Source of the DNA: CAYTEH01 sp964436765
GTDB taxonomy: Bacteria > Patescibacteriota > Gracilibacteria > Peribacterales > Peribacteraceae
Direction: 5' to 3'
NCBI GenBank assembly: GCA_964436765.1
Contig: CAYTEH010000010.1
Span: 1-39,195, forward strand
Length of the DNA: 39,195 bases
Every line of letters begins with the position of its first letter. Within the stretch, counting starts at the first letter, position 1. The notes under the pieces were generated by a model. It searched no databases. It was given only the letters and a program-made list of their open reading frames with translations, and was not told the DNA's origin. The position numbers and the translations under genes were made by a program. Below are positions 22,787-31,023 of this stretch, piece by piece.

Positions 22787-24063
22787 TTAACCTTCCTGCA
22801 TGCTTCTTCCGCGATGCGTTCAGCTTCCTCGATGGAATTCCCGATGCCGACGATGCCGGCGGTGCGGGAGCCTCCCATCCGGAGTATTCCCTGATCGTCT
22901 TCGCTGATATCGCCGAAGTAGAGCCGTGCGTTTGGCGGCATCGGCGGGAACGTCACTTCCATGCCTTTTTCGTTCTTCGCGTCGGGGTAGCTCTTCGGGA
23001 CGATGTACTTGCACACGGTCGCCTTCTTCGCGAAGCGGACGGAGTCCTGGGCGAGCGTGCCGTCGATGATGGCGCGGCACACGTCGACGAAGTCGCTCTC
23101 CAGGAGCGGCAGCACGTTGAGTGATTCGGGATCGCCGAAGCGGGCATTGTACTCGATCACCTTCACGCCGTTTTTGGTGGCGATGAAGCCCCCGTACAGG
23201 ATTCCTTTGTACCCTTCGACATGCTCAGGGCACTCTTTCATCACCGCCGCTGCGATCTCGCGGTTGATCTCGGATGCGCGCCGGAGCTCCGATGGTTCCA
23301 GGAACGGCAGCGAGAAGTTCGCATCGGTGTACGTTCCCATGCCGCCGGTGTTGGGGCCCGTGTCGCCCTCGAATGCGCGCTTGTGGTCCTGGATCGCGGG
23401 CATGTCGACCGTGACCTCACCGGATGTGAACGACATCAGGCTGAACTCGACGCCGATCAGCTTTTCCTCGATTACCACGCGTCCGCATTCATCGAGGCAC
23501 TCGATGGCGTACGCGACGCCGTCATCGACCGAACCGAGATGCTCTCCACTGACCTTCACGCCCTTGCCGCCTTTGAGCGCGTCGTATTTGACGACGTAGT
23601 GTCCGCCGAGCTCCCGGGAAAGATAATCACGGATCGATTGCTTCTCCTGCTCCGTCGTGCCTTGCGCCGTCGTCTCCCTGGAAAAAACGCGGAACGCCGG
23701 CGATGCATCGATGCCGTACTTCTTCATCAGGTCGCGCGTGAATCCCTTGCTGCTCTCGAGCCGGGCAAGGCTTTTCAAGGGCGCAACACTGGGGATGCCG
23801 AGTGCCAGGAGGGCATCAGCCAGGCCGGCGCCGATGGGGTCATCGGGGCCGATGAAAGCGAAATCGGGCTTCGCTTTCTTCGCGATTTCGAGGATCGGCG
23901 GGAAATCCATCAGGCTCATCACGTGCTGTTCCTTGCAGATCTTCCGGAGACCCGGGTTCCGGTTGGGGCAGATATTGATGAGGTCCGGCTTGTGTTTTGA
24001 CCGCGCGAGCGCTTCGCCGATGGCGTGCCCGCGGGCGGAGGAAGTGATGAGTAATATTTTCAT
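22787..24063 (-). CDS. purD: phosphoribosylamine-glycine ligase (3' end lost in gap)
   Basis: About 425 residues from ATG at 24063, running into the gap; the stop is not seen, but the domain is nearly complete since PurD is usually 420-450 residues. N-terminal Rossmann-like domain (MKILLITSSARGHAIGEALARS), then an ATP-grasp domain with VVKYDALKGGKGVKV, IEEKLIGVEFSLMSF, GPNTGGMGTYT and YNARFGDPESLNVLPLL, then the C-terminal lobe (ARLYFGDISEDDQGILRMGGSRTAGIVGIGNSIEEAERIAEEA). It makes GAR from phosphoribosylamine and glycine with ATP, the second purine step. Its ATG overlaps the purF TGA (ATGA), coupling the first two steps of the pathway. Confidence 0.95.
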
Positions 24064-25565
24064 ACCAAGGTCATCATCTTGTACTGATCGCCCGGGACGT
24101 TTTCCTCATTGTTAAAGCCGTCGCGCGTCTCGTTCCGGGCGCCACCGAGTTTCTTGAGGAGCTTCGCGTTCACTTCGGGTGTCGGGTATTTGCCCGTGAA
24201 GCAGCCCTCGCTGAAATGCTTGATGTCGGGATTGCCGGTACGGATGGCTCCGTGCAGGTCCTGGATGGTGGTGTAGAAGAGTCCGTCCGCGCCGATGGCC
24301 TTGCAGATTTCCGCGATGCTGTGGTCCGCCGCGATGAGTTCGCTGGTCGTGGGCAAATCGATGCCGTACGGATCCGGTCCGATGATGGGCGGGCTCGCGG
24401 ACGCAAAGTACACTTTTTTGGCACCGGCCTTGCGTGCCATTTCCACGATCTTGCGGCTGGTGTTGCCCCGCACGATGGAATCATCCACCAGAAGCACGCT
24501 GTTGCCCTTGAATTCGAGATCGATGGGGTGCAGCTTGAAGTTGAGCGAACGCTTGCGGACGTTCTGCCCCGGCATGATGAAGGTCCGGCCGATGTAGCGG
24601 TTCTTCACGAAGCCCTCGCGATAGCGGATCTTGAGCTTGTCGGCGAGGCCGGCCGCCGCCGGGCGGCCCGTGTCGGGAATCGGGATGATGGAATCGATGT
24701 GAATGCCGCTCTTCTTGATTTGCGTGGCGAGCGCTTCGCCCATGCGGACGCGGGCCTTGTAGACGTTCACTCCGTCGATGGTGGAGTCGGGGGCGGCAAG
24801 GTAGACCCACTCGAAAATGCACGGCGAGAGCACGCCCTGGCGCACGACGCGTGAGTGGAGTTTGTTGTGGCGATCGATGAAGATCACTTCGCCCGGGCGG
24901 ATGTCCCGGACGAATTCGTAGTCGAGGGCTTTGAACACCGTGTTCTCGGAAGCGATCATGTACTCGTCTTTCATGCCGTACTTGCGCTTGCCGAGCTGGA
25001 GCGGCCTGATGCCGTGCGGGTCGCGGAAGCCCACGATGCCGTGCCCGCCGATGAGTGCCACGGCCGAGTATGCGCCCTTCGCGCGACGGAACACCGTCTT
25101 GGCGGCGCGGAACACGTGTTCGGCGGTGAGGTGGTGCGGCCGTGTTTTGCGGAGAGCCAGGGAAAAGATGTTCAGCAGCACTTCGGAATCGGAGGTGGTG
25201 TTGAGGTGCCGGTAGTCCTGCTCGCGGATTTCGCGCGAGAGCTGGTCGGCGTTGGTGAGGTTGCCGTTATGCGCCAGCGCCATGCCGAATGGCGAGTTCA
25301 CGAAGAACGGCTGCGCCTCGAACTCGCTGGAGCAACCTGCCGTCGGGTACCGGACGTGGCCGATGCCCATTGGCCCCTTGAGGCGGGCCAGCGATGATGA
25401 ATGAAACACGTCGCGCACCATGCCGTTGCTCTTCTTCAAATGGAACTGGTTGTCGTAGGTCACGATGCCCGCCGCATCTTGACCTCGGTGCTGCAGCACG
25501 ATGAGGCCGTCGTACAAATCCTGAATAACGTCGCGGTAGCCGGAGACTGCGATAAGACCACACAT
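24060..25565 (-). CDS. purF: amidophosphoribosyltransferase
   Basis: 501 residues from ATG at 25565. The longer open frame is rejected because MCGLIAVSGY places the nucleophilic cysteine at position 2 without propeptide. Glutaminase half: QHRGQDAAGI, GIGHVRYPTAG, ALAHNGNLTN and RGPhGIRPL-like FRDPHGIRPLQLG. PRPP half: DSTIDGVNVYKARVRMG, IPIPDTGRPAAAGLADKL, YIGRTFIMPGQ and the PRPP loop VLLVDDSIVRGNTSRKIV. The C-terminal segment SEGCFTGKYP keeps one cysteine of the Bacillus-type iron-sulfur site but lacks the preceding Cys-x-x-Cys, so a cluster is unlikely. It catalyses the committed step of purine synthesis. Translationally coupled to purD; the leader contains a palindromic repeat. Confidence 0.96.
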   Translation of the reverse strand: MCGLIAVSGYRDVIQDLYDGLIVLQHRGQDAAGIVTYDNQFHLKKSNGMVRDVFHSSSLARLKGPMGIGHVRYPTAGCSSEFEAQPFFVNSPFGMALAHNGNLTNADQLSREIREQDYRHLNTTSDSEVLLNIFSLALRKTRPHHLTAEHVFRAAKTVFRRAKGAYSAVALIGGHGIVGFRDPHGIRPLQLGKRKYGMKDEYMIASENTVFKALDYEFVRDIRPGEVIFIDRHNKLHSRVVRQGVLSPCIFEWVYLAAPDSTIDGVNVYKARVRMGEALATQIKKSGIHIDSIIPIPDTGRPAAAGLADKLKIRYREGFVKNRYIGRTFIMPGQNVRKRSLNFKLHPIDLEFKGNSVLLVDDSIVRGNTSRKIVEMARKAGAKKVYFASASPPIIGPDPYGIDLPTTSELIAADHSIAEICKAIGADGLFYTTIQDLHGAIRTGNPDIKHFSEGCFTGKYPTPEVNAKLLKKLGGARNETRDGFNNEENVPGDQYKMMTLV

Positions 25566-25582
25566 GATCAGGAAAGGGGAAC

Positions 25583-25619
25583 GTCCTCCTTCGTCCGCCT
25601 CGGGCGGACTACGGCGGAC
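25583..25619. repeat. palindromic repeat in the purF leader
   Basis: Arms of 17 bases with three mismatches around TCG: the inner part GTCCGCC/GGCGGAC is perfect, the outer part GTCCTCC/GGCGGAC nearly so. Read on the minus strand it places GAAGGAGG about 20 bases before the purF ATG. It has the same plan as family 1 (outer stem, TAG, inner hairpin, CGA) but a different stem sequence. Confidence 0.6.
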
Positions 25620-25731
25620 AAGCCGAACATGGCTTTGCCCTGGGAGGGGAAAGCCGAAATAACGGTGGCGGGGATAACCACGTACACATTCTACGGATAA
25701 TTGCCCTTGGAGCAAGGAAGTCCGGCTGATT

Positions 25732-25998
25732 CTATGCGGCTTTTAGGCCGATATGATCCTCGATGCGCGTCAGTCTGTCCTTAATGACGAGGATTTCCTC
25801 ACGATTTGCAGAAAGCATTTCGTGGTGAACCTGCTCAACTGAGACATCAAAGTGAAATTTCACCTCATCTTTCCATTCTGCCACATCATCTTTTAGATCA
25901 CTGATCTGTGTCTTTGTTCGAAAGTAATATTCTCCAATCTGTTCCATAAGGCCTGCAATATCCTGTTTTGTCGCCGGCGCTGTCATGTCGGTAGTCAT
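25732..25998 (-). CDS. small coiled-coil protein, unknown function
   Basis: 88 residues (or 84 from the second ATG at 25986). Almost entirely helical: an N-terminal TKQDIAGLMEQIGEYYFRTKTQISDLKDDVAEWKDEVKFHFDVSVEQVHHEMLSANREEILVIKDRLTRIEDHIGL with clear heptad periodicity (hydrophobics at I, L, I, L, V positions). The KQDI-x-x-L-x-x-x-I opening and RIEDHIGL ending are common in short coiled-coil ORFs that CPR and phage genomes carry. No membrane helix. Base composition is lower in GC than neighbours, which could mean a later arrival. No clear promoter or Shine-Dalgarno sequence. It lies alone between purF and folD, both on the same strand. Confidence 0.7.
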   Translation of the reverse strand: MTTDMTAPATKQDIAGLMEQIGEYYFRTKTQISDLKDDVAEWKDEVKFHFDVSVEQVHHEMLSANREEILVIKDRLTRIEDHIGLKAA

Positions 25999-26140
25999 AG
26001 ATGGGCAGAAAAAGATGATGTAGGACCAGTCTGCAAAAGTCCATTGAAGGGTTCCAGATCTTATGGAATGGATTTTATTTGGTATGTCAAAATAGTGGCT
26101 TCAGTAAGCCTTTAAAGACGTTCCATCCAGAACAAGAACG

Positions 26141-26992
26141 CTATGCCTCCAGTTGTCTTTCCTTCGCCCTGACCGTGTTCCGAATCAGACTTGCGACCGT
26201 CAAAGGTCCCACTCCTCCCGGCACCGGCGTGATGGCCGAGGCGATTTCTTTCACGACCTCGAAGTCCGCGTCGCCTTTGAGGCCGTCCTTGGTGCGTGTG
26301 ACTCCCACGTCGATCACCACCGCTCCTTTCTTCACCATATCAGCTTTGATCAGGCCCGCTTTCCCCACCGCACTCACAAGGATATCGGCGCGGCGCGTGT
26401 GCGAGGCAAGATCCTTCGTGAAGGCGTGGCAGACGGTCACAGTCGCGTTGCGGTTCATCAGCATCACAGCGAGCGGTTTCCCTACAAGATTGCTATGATT
26501 CACGATCACCACTTCTTTGCCCGTCACATCGCCGTATCCATAGAACTCAAGCATCGCGATGATGCCCGACGGGGTTGCGGCAGGCAGGTGCTCGAAGTCT
26601 TTGGAGAGCACGAGCTTGCCCATGTTATAGGCCGTGAAGCCGTCGACGTCCTTTTTCGGGTCCATCGCGCGGAGAATCTGCGGCACGATCGGCATGAGGT
26701 GCGCGGGCAGTGGGAGCTGCACGATGAAGCCCGTGACGTCCTTGTCTTTGTTCAGCGTCTCGATCACCGTGAAGAGTTCCTTCTCGCTTGTCTTTTCATC
26801 CAGGTGCAGATGCTCCGAGCGCATGCCGACGCGTTCGCAGCTCTTGAACTTCTGCTTGATGTAACTCTCGCTGGCCGGGTCGTTGCCGACTTGCACGATC
26901 ACGAGTTTGGGATCGAGCTTCTTTACCTTCTTCTCCAGCTCCGTGAACATCGCTTCCGCGACTTCTTTGCCGGTGAGGAGCAGAGCCGTCAT
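26141..26992 (-). CDS. folD: bifunctional methylenetetrahydrofolate dehydrogenase/cyclohydrolase
   Basis: 283 residues. Catalytic domain with VIVQVGNDPASESYIKQKFKSCERVG (the Tyr and Lys of the active site), GFIVQLPLPAHL and MDPKKDVDGFTAYNMGKL. The NADP-binding Rossmann domain follows with ATPSGIIAMLEFYGYGDVTGKEVVIVNHSNLVGKPLAVMLMNRNATVTVCHAFTKDL, then VIDVGVTRTKDGLKGDADF and ITPVPGGVGPLTVASLIRNTV. HSNLVGKP differs from the usual GRSxxVGxP by Asn-His for Gly-Arg. It interconverts 5,10-methylene-, methenyl- and 10-formyl-THF, supplying one-carbon units for purines, consistent with purF/purD nearby. TACGAT ends six bases before ATG (leaderless type). A weak hairpin at 26097-26110 may terminate it. 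Confidence 0.96.
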   Translation of the reverse strand: MTALLLTGKEVAEAMFTELEKKVKKLDPKLVIVQVGNDPASESYIKQKFKSCERVGMRSEHLHLDEKTSEKELFTVIETLNKDKDVTGFIVQLPLPAHLMPIVPQILRAMDPKKDVDGFTAYNMGKLVLSKDFEHLPAATPSGIIAMLEFYGYGDVTGKEVVIVNHSNLVGKPLAVMLMNRNATVTVCHAFTKDLASHTRRADILVSAVGKAGLIKADMVKKGAVVIDVGVTRTKDGLKGDADFEVVKEIASAITPVPGGVGPLTVASLIRNTVRAKERQLEA

Positions 26993-27134
26993 GGCCGTAT
27001 CGTAAATGCTCAGATGCGTCGCTGCCAGTAGAAACGTCCACTGGCCTGCGATATTTCAGCTTATCCAACGATAAAAGTGTCTAAAGAACGACATTATTCT
27101 TCATCGATGGAATGTGTTTTTGTATAGTACTACC

Positions 27135-27584
27135 ATGAAACTCAGGGTAGATCCTGCAAACGACAGTCGTGACAGACACAGTAAGAAGTTGCATGCCAAG
27201 CAGTCAAAACTGGCGAAGCTCTCTGACGTCGATTTCTACGTGTTGCTTGAAATGTGGGAGCTGCTGACGTCACAGACGGTTGAGGGAGTCGATTACAGGA
27301 GAGCCTCGAGCAGGCTTCAGGAATTCAAGCGGTGGTCAGATAAACAACCCGTCATAGATGCTCTCGTCAATGAGCTGAGGGAGAGGACTGACGGGCAGCT
27401 TGAAAGAATGGATCAGTCCGGCACCTATATCTCTCCCGGCGTTGAAGATATGGTGTATGCGCGCTTGCACAGGATTACGGGTGATATTCCGGTGAGACTT
27501 GTTCGTTTGCGGACGACCGTCAGAAACCAGGCGACTGACATCATGGGGGCAGGAACGGGTCCGGCCCCCAAGAGCGTCGCGTAA
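27135..27584 (+). CDS. hypothetical helical protein
   Basis: 149 residues from ATG at 27135; TATAGT (27123-27128) ends six bases upstream, so the in-frame start at 27114 is not preferred. Basic, mostly helical and soluble: KKLHAKQSKLAKLSDVDFYVLLEMWELLTSQTVEG, then RRASSRLQEFKRWSDKQPVIDALVNELRERTDGQLERMDQSGTYI, then VEDMVYARLHRITGDIPVRLVRLRTTVRNQATDIMG. No signal peptide, membrane helix or cysteine. I do not recognise the family. It directly abuts the stop of the convergent beta-propeller gene (27585). AT-richer than neighbours over its first third. Confidence 0.6.
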   Translation: MKLRVDPANDSRDRHSKKLHAKQSKLAKLSDVDFYVLLEMWELLTSQTVEGVDYRRASSRLQEFKRWSDKQPVIDALVNELRERTDGQLERMDQSGTYISPGVEDMVYARLHRITGDIPVRLVRLRTTVRNQATDIMGAGTGPAPKSVA

Positions 27585-30179
27585 TTACTGCACTGTAAGT
27601 TTGCCGTTCTCGCTCACCGTTGTTTCGCCGTGGCTGCGTACCTGCGTATCGGAGATTGTGAGGAGCTGCGAGCCGATGCGCACGATGCGCTGGATATCGC
27701 GGTCGCCGCCGTACCAGTAGCTGCCGGCTTTCATGAATTCGTCGGAAGTATCATAGTGCGTGATCTTCCCGCGGAGCTTGAATCCTGCGGTCGTGACGTC
27801 GTAGACGTATGCGCCCTGGAACACCGGGTTCCCGTCCGCGCTCTTCGGGGAGCCGTCGGGGCGCTTGGTGACGAGCACCGGGAAGGCCATCAGATTGCGA
27901 TCTTTCTCGAAGAGCAGTGCTTTGTGGTCCGTGAGCAGCGGACTATCGGTGCCGCGGTCGCCGATCACCTCCACGGCCTTCTGCTTGGGGTTCGTCACGT
28001 CCGTGACGTCGAAGAGTGCGATCTTCAGGCCCTGCACGGCGGTGTAGTAGATGGCATCGGTACTGTGGACCTTATCGGCGTCGATGGATTCGTCCACATC
28101 CTTGCCGAAGCCGATCACGTGATTCTCGTCGTACGGGTGCAGGTAGTTGCTGAAGCCGGGGATCTTGAGGTTCCCCAGGATTTTCGGGTTCCGGGGGTCT
28201 TTCAAGTCGATCACGAAGAACGGGTCGACCTGCTTGAATGTGACCATGTAGGCGCGATTGCCCATGAAGCGGACCGAGTAGATGGTTTCCCCGGGCGCGA
28301 TCTTCGTGACGGCGCCGGTTTCATCCAGGTCCATGTTGAGCACGTGGAGGTTGTTGCTCACTTTCTCCGTGCTGTCCCATGCCTGACCCACGGTGGTTGC
28401 GATGCGGAAGGTTGTCCCATGTTCGTCCATAGAGAACTGGTTGAGGATATGGCCGGGTACGTCGCCTTCGGCCTTCAACTCCACGCCGGCATCCGTGAAC
28501 GCGAAGCGGTACAGGTGCGTTTGCTCGTTGCTCGTGGGGTTCGCCGAGTCCCACACGTAGTTCCAGCGCGGGGTGGCGACGTAGAGGTTCTGGAGCGACG
28601 CGTACACGTTCTGGGCGTTGCCCAGGATCACGGTGGTCTTCACGTCCTTGCTGAGGCTGTCGGTGGGTACCACCGCAATCGTCATATATTCGGGCGACGG
28701 GATGCGCGGGAGGATCGCGATGCGCGAGCAGGGCGCGGCATCGACCGGTTTGCCGAGCTTGGAATCTTCAAACTGCGGAACGACGGTCGCCGCGGACGTT
28801 GGAGCCGAGCCTGCCGAATCCACCTGTGGTGAGCCTGCCGAATCCATCATGATGTGCGGGCCGCCGTAGTAGTACATTGATTGCTGGAGCACCAGGTACA
28901 GCTTGCTGCCGATCTTGCGGGTCGAGACCGAGTTGCCGTCGAAGGTCACGGTACGTTCGAGCTTGGGAGAGGCTGCATTCGAAACGTCGTATATCTTCAC
29001 GGTCATCTTCTGGCTGTAGCCCGGCCACGGGTAAATGCTCGGGGCGATCATTTTGGCATCCGACTCGCGGAGCATCGGCATGGGGCCGTCCCAATGGCCG
29101 CCCGCCTGGCCGAGGACAACGAGCTTGCCGTCGTCCACGTACAGTTCGCTGACGCTCATGTAGCTCTGTTGCAGGTCGATGGTGCTGACGACGCTCATCG
29201 CGTTCGCCGGGACTGCCTTGATGATACGCACGAGCGAGGGCTTCATGCGGCTGACCGCGTACAGGTACGTGCCGTCGGTCTTGATGATGTCGCCCTCGTC
29301 GACTCCTTCCACCTGGACGTTGGTGCGCGAGTAATCACCGTCCGCCGCGCCGCCGCCCGTCATCATTTTGGACGGTGCCGCGGTCGGGGCGGGCGCTGCC
29401 GTATTTGCGGCGTCTTCCATCATCATCTCGCCGCGATAATACGGACCGCGCTGTCTCGTGACGGACTGCGTGGCGAACGCCTGCAGGTCGGCGCAGGATG
29501 CAGCGTACTGGATTGAATCGGAGGCGGTGTTGATGGAGAGGGACGGGTTTTTCAGGTTCAGGAGGCCCTTCGTGGGCTGGTCGGTCTTCTTCTCGCTCAG
29601 CCGCCACATCATCTCGGCCATCTCGCCGCGCGTGATCGCCGTATCGAGTGCGGCCACCGACGGGGGAATTGCCTTGGACGATTCCAGCGCGAGGACGAAT
29701 TTCTCGTACCATTCGCCGTACGTCTCCTGTCCCTGCTGGCCGTACGCGGCTGCGACGATCTTCGCCGCTTCCACGAAGTTGATATTCTGATCCGGCTTGA
29801 AGCTCCCGTCCGGGTAACCTCCCACGACGTCGTTCATCTTGAGCGCGCAGACGTACGGATAGAACCAGGTGAGACGCGGGACATCGGTGAAGAGCGGGCG
29901 ATCGTTGCTGATGCCCTCACAGGCACGCACGTCATCGGCATGGGTCGCGAGTGCGATGATCTTCGCGAACTCGGCGCGGTTGATGCTGGCGCCGGGCTTG
30001 AAGCTCCCGTCGCCGTAGCCCTGCAGTGTGCCGTCCGCCTGCAACGTCGTGATGGCAGTGGAGTACTGCGTCGACGTTTTGACGTCGGTGAAGGCCGCGA
30101 ACGCGAACGCGGGCACGAGCGCCACCGACGTCGCGCCGAGCGTGAACGCTGCGAGCCATTTTCGGAAGAGGGAGGTCAT
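27585..30179 (-). CDS. secreted SLH-anchored beta-propeller protein
   Basis: 864 residues from ATG at 30179. The frame opens at 30278, but MTSLFRKWLAAFTLGATSVALVPAFAFA is the natural signal peptide. SLH repeats follow at about 30-85 (FTDVKTSTQYSTAITTLQADGTLQGYGDGSFKPGASINRAEFAKIIA), 95-160 (FTDVPRLTWFYPYVCALKMNDVVGGYPDGSFKPDQNINFVEAAKIVA) and a degenerate third (ALDTAITRGEMAEMMWRL). An Ala/Thr/Pro linker leads to a ~600-residue secreted beta-propeller domain starting YSRTNVQVEGVDEGDIIKTDGTYLYAVS. That motif marks the Beta_propel family (C-terminal beta-propeller domain). Blade motifs recur (VYDVSNAASPKLERTVTFDG, VIDLKDPRNPKILGNLKIPGFSNYLHPYDENHVIGFG). Role unknown; probably a wall-bound surface protein. 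TATACT lies 22 bases before ATG. Confidence 0.92.
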   Translation of the reverse strand: MTSLFRKWLAAFTLGATSVALVPAFAFAAFTDVKTSTQYSTAITTLQADGTLQGYGDGSFKPGASINRAEFAKIIALATHADDVRACEGISNDRPLFTDVPRLTWFYPYVCALKMNDVVGGYPDGSFKPDQNINFVEAAKIVAAAYGQQGQETYGEWYEKFVLALESSKAIPPSVAALDTAITRGEMAEMMWRLSEKKTDQPTKGLLNLKNPSLSINTASDSIQYAASCADLQAFATQSVTRQRGPYYRGEMMMEDAANTAAPAPTAAPSKMMTGGGAADGDYSRTNVQVEGVDEGDIIKTDGTYLYAVSRMKPSLVRIIKAVPANAMSVVSTIDLQQSYMSVSELYVDDGKLVVLGQAGGHWDGPMPMLRESDAKMIAPSIYPWPGYSQKMTVKIYDVSNAASPKLERTVTFDGNSVSTRKIGSKLYLVLQQSMYYYGGPHIMMDSAGSPQVDSAGSAPTSAATVVPQFEDSKLGKPVDAAPCSRIAILPRIPSPEYMTIAVVPTDSLSKDVKTTVILGNAQNVYASLQNLYVATPRWNYVWDSANPTSNEQTHLYRFAFTDAGVELKAEGDVPGHILNQFSMDEHGTTFRIATTVGQAWDSTEKVSNNLHVLNMDLDETGAVTKIAPGETIYSVRFMGNRAYMVTFKQVDPFFVIDLKDPRNPKILGNLKIPGFSNYLHPYDENHVIGFGKDVDESIDADKVHSTDAIYYTAVQGLKIALFDVTDVTNPKQKAVEVIGDRGTDSPLLTDHKALLFEKDRNLMAFPVLVTKRPDGSPKSADGNPVFQGAYVYDVTTAGFKLRGKITHYDTSDEFMKAGSYWYGGDRDIQRIVRIGSQLLTISDTQVRSHGETTVSENGKLTVQ

Positions 30180-30252
30180 GCAGAGAGGGGGAATGAGTGA
30201 AAGTATAGTGATTCTAAATGTTATAACGAAGAAGAAGGGATTTCGTAACAAG

Positions 30253-30310
30253 ATCAAGGGTCGAAATCTGAAGGTCAAAACATTTTGGCCTTCGATTTTC
30301 GATCTTCATG
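30253..30310. repeat. heptamer inverted-repeat element, locus F (4+4 units)
   Basis: Four 7-mers ATCAAGG, GTCGAAA, TCTGAAG and GTCAAAA (30253-30280), centre CA, then four inverted 7-mers (30283-30310; on the minus strand CATGAAG, ATCGAAA, ATCGAAG and GCCAAAA). Exact 28+2+28 layout. Directly after the tmk stop, so it could serve as its terminator; unit related to locus C. Confidence 0.8.
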
Positions 30311-30315
30311 CTTGT

Positions 30316-30906
30316 TCACAAGTATCCTTTCACGATCCCAAAAATCTCCTCGGCCACGGCCTTCTTGTCCTTCGACGTGTCGACGATCTTGATATCGAGG
30401 TTCTCGGCCGCGAGCTTCGCATAGCCGTCGTGAATGTTCTTTTGCAGTTCGCGCCCCTGGAACACGTCTTTTTCGCCGCGCGCTTCCACGCGCCCCACCG
30501 AGACCTCGATGGGCGGCAGCGTGAAGATGACGCAGTCGGGCTTGGTGAAGTTCTCGTTCAGCGCCTTCAGCATATCAGCCGGCACACCCTGTGCCTGCGC
30601 GTAGACGATGGTGGATGCGGCGTAGCGGTCGCAGATGACGACGCGGCCCTGGCGGAGCGCTGGTTCGATCACTGCTTCCAGGTGCCACGCGCGGTCGGCG
30701 CAGAAGAGGAGCTGCAGCGCGGTTGGCGTCAGCGGGGCGGACGCGACCAGCTGCTTCCGGATCCACTGCCCGATGGGCCCGTCGCTGGGCTCGGCCGTAT
30801 GCAGCACGTCGTGGCCCTGTTTTTTCAGGAGATCGGCGAGCAGGGTGGAGTGAGTAGTGGTGCCGGCGCCGTCGGGGCCGTCGAGGACGATGAATTTTCC
30901 ACGCAT
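30316..30906 (-). CDS. tmk: thymidylate kinase with altered Walker A motif
   Basis: 196 residues from ATG at 30906; TACTCT ends six bases upstream. Thymidylate kinase motifs are clear: KFIVLDGPDGAGTTTHSTLLADLLKKQGHDV at the N-terminus, TAEPSDGPIGQWIRKQL (DR/PSD-type substrate loop), LLFCADRAWHLEAVIEPALRQGRVVICDRYAASTIVYAQAQG, and PDCVIFTLPPIEVSVGRVEARGEKDVFQG. The P-loop reads GPDGAGTTTH where Lys is expected after GAG; the codon is ACC, so this is not a misreading of frame. Either the phosphate-binding role is met otherwise or activity is changed. It phosphorylates dTMP to dTDP. Flanked by repeat loci E and F. Confidence 0.9.
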   Translation of the reverse strand: MRGKFIVLDGPDGAGTTTHSTLLADLLKKQGHDVLHTAEPSDGPIGQWIRKQLVASAPLTPTALQLLFCADRAWHLEAVIEPALRQGRVVICDRYAASTIVYAQAQGVPADMLKALNENFTKPDCVIFTLPPIEVSVGRVEARGEKDVFQGRELQKNIHDGYAKLAAENLDIKIVDTSKDKKAVAEEIFGIVKGYL

Positions 30907-30917
30907 GGAGGGAGAGT

Positions 30918-31020
30918 AATGACCAATGGCCGATGACGCAATGACCAACAGGAATGTTGAATATCAAACGAACAAAAAGAAGTTCCACAGTGGGCATTGG
31001 TCACTGCGTCACTGGTCATT
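30918..31020. repeat. heptamer inverted-repeat element, locus E
   Basis: AATGACC, AATGGCC, GATGACG, one extra C, AATGACC at 30918-30946; a ~45-base loop; then the inverted array at 30994-31020 (minus strand AATGACC, AGTGACG, C, AGTGACC, AATG). The extra C occurs at the same place in both arms. It lies between the lipoprotein stop (31024) and the tmk start and touches the tmk -10 box. Confidence 0.75.
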
Positions 31021-31023
31021 CCG

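Noticed and set aside
21461..24063. Frames that run through the N gap joining prfA or purD to extra residues
   Set aside because: The sequence in the gap is unknown; residues beyond it are from the opposite strand of the neighbouring gene.
24060..24063. TGA recoding as in some CPR groups (SR1/Gracilibacteria)
   Set aside because: TGA ends many genes at the expected length, including the ATGA overlap of purF and purD; glycine positions do not use TGA.
26097..26110. GGCTT-CAGT-AAGCC hairpin after folD
   Set aside because: Only 5 bp and a poor T run; too weak to call a terminator.
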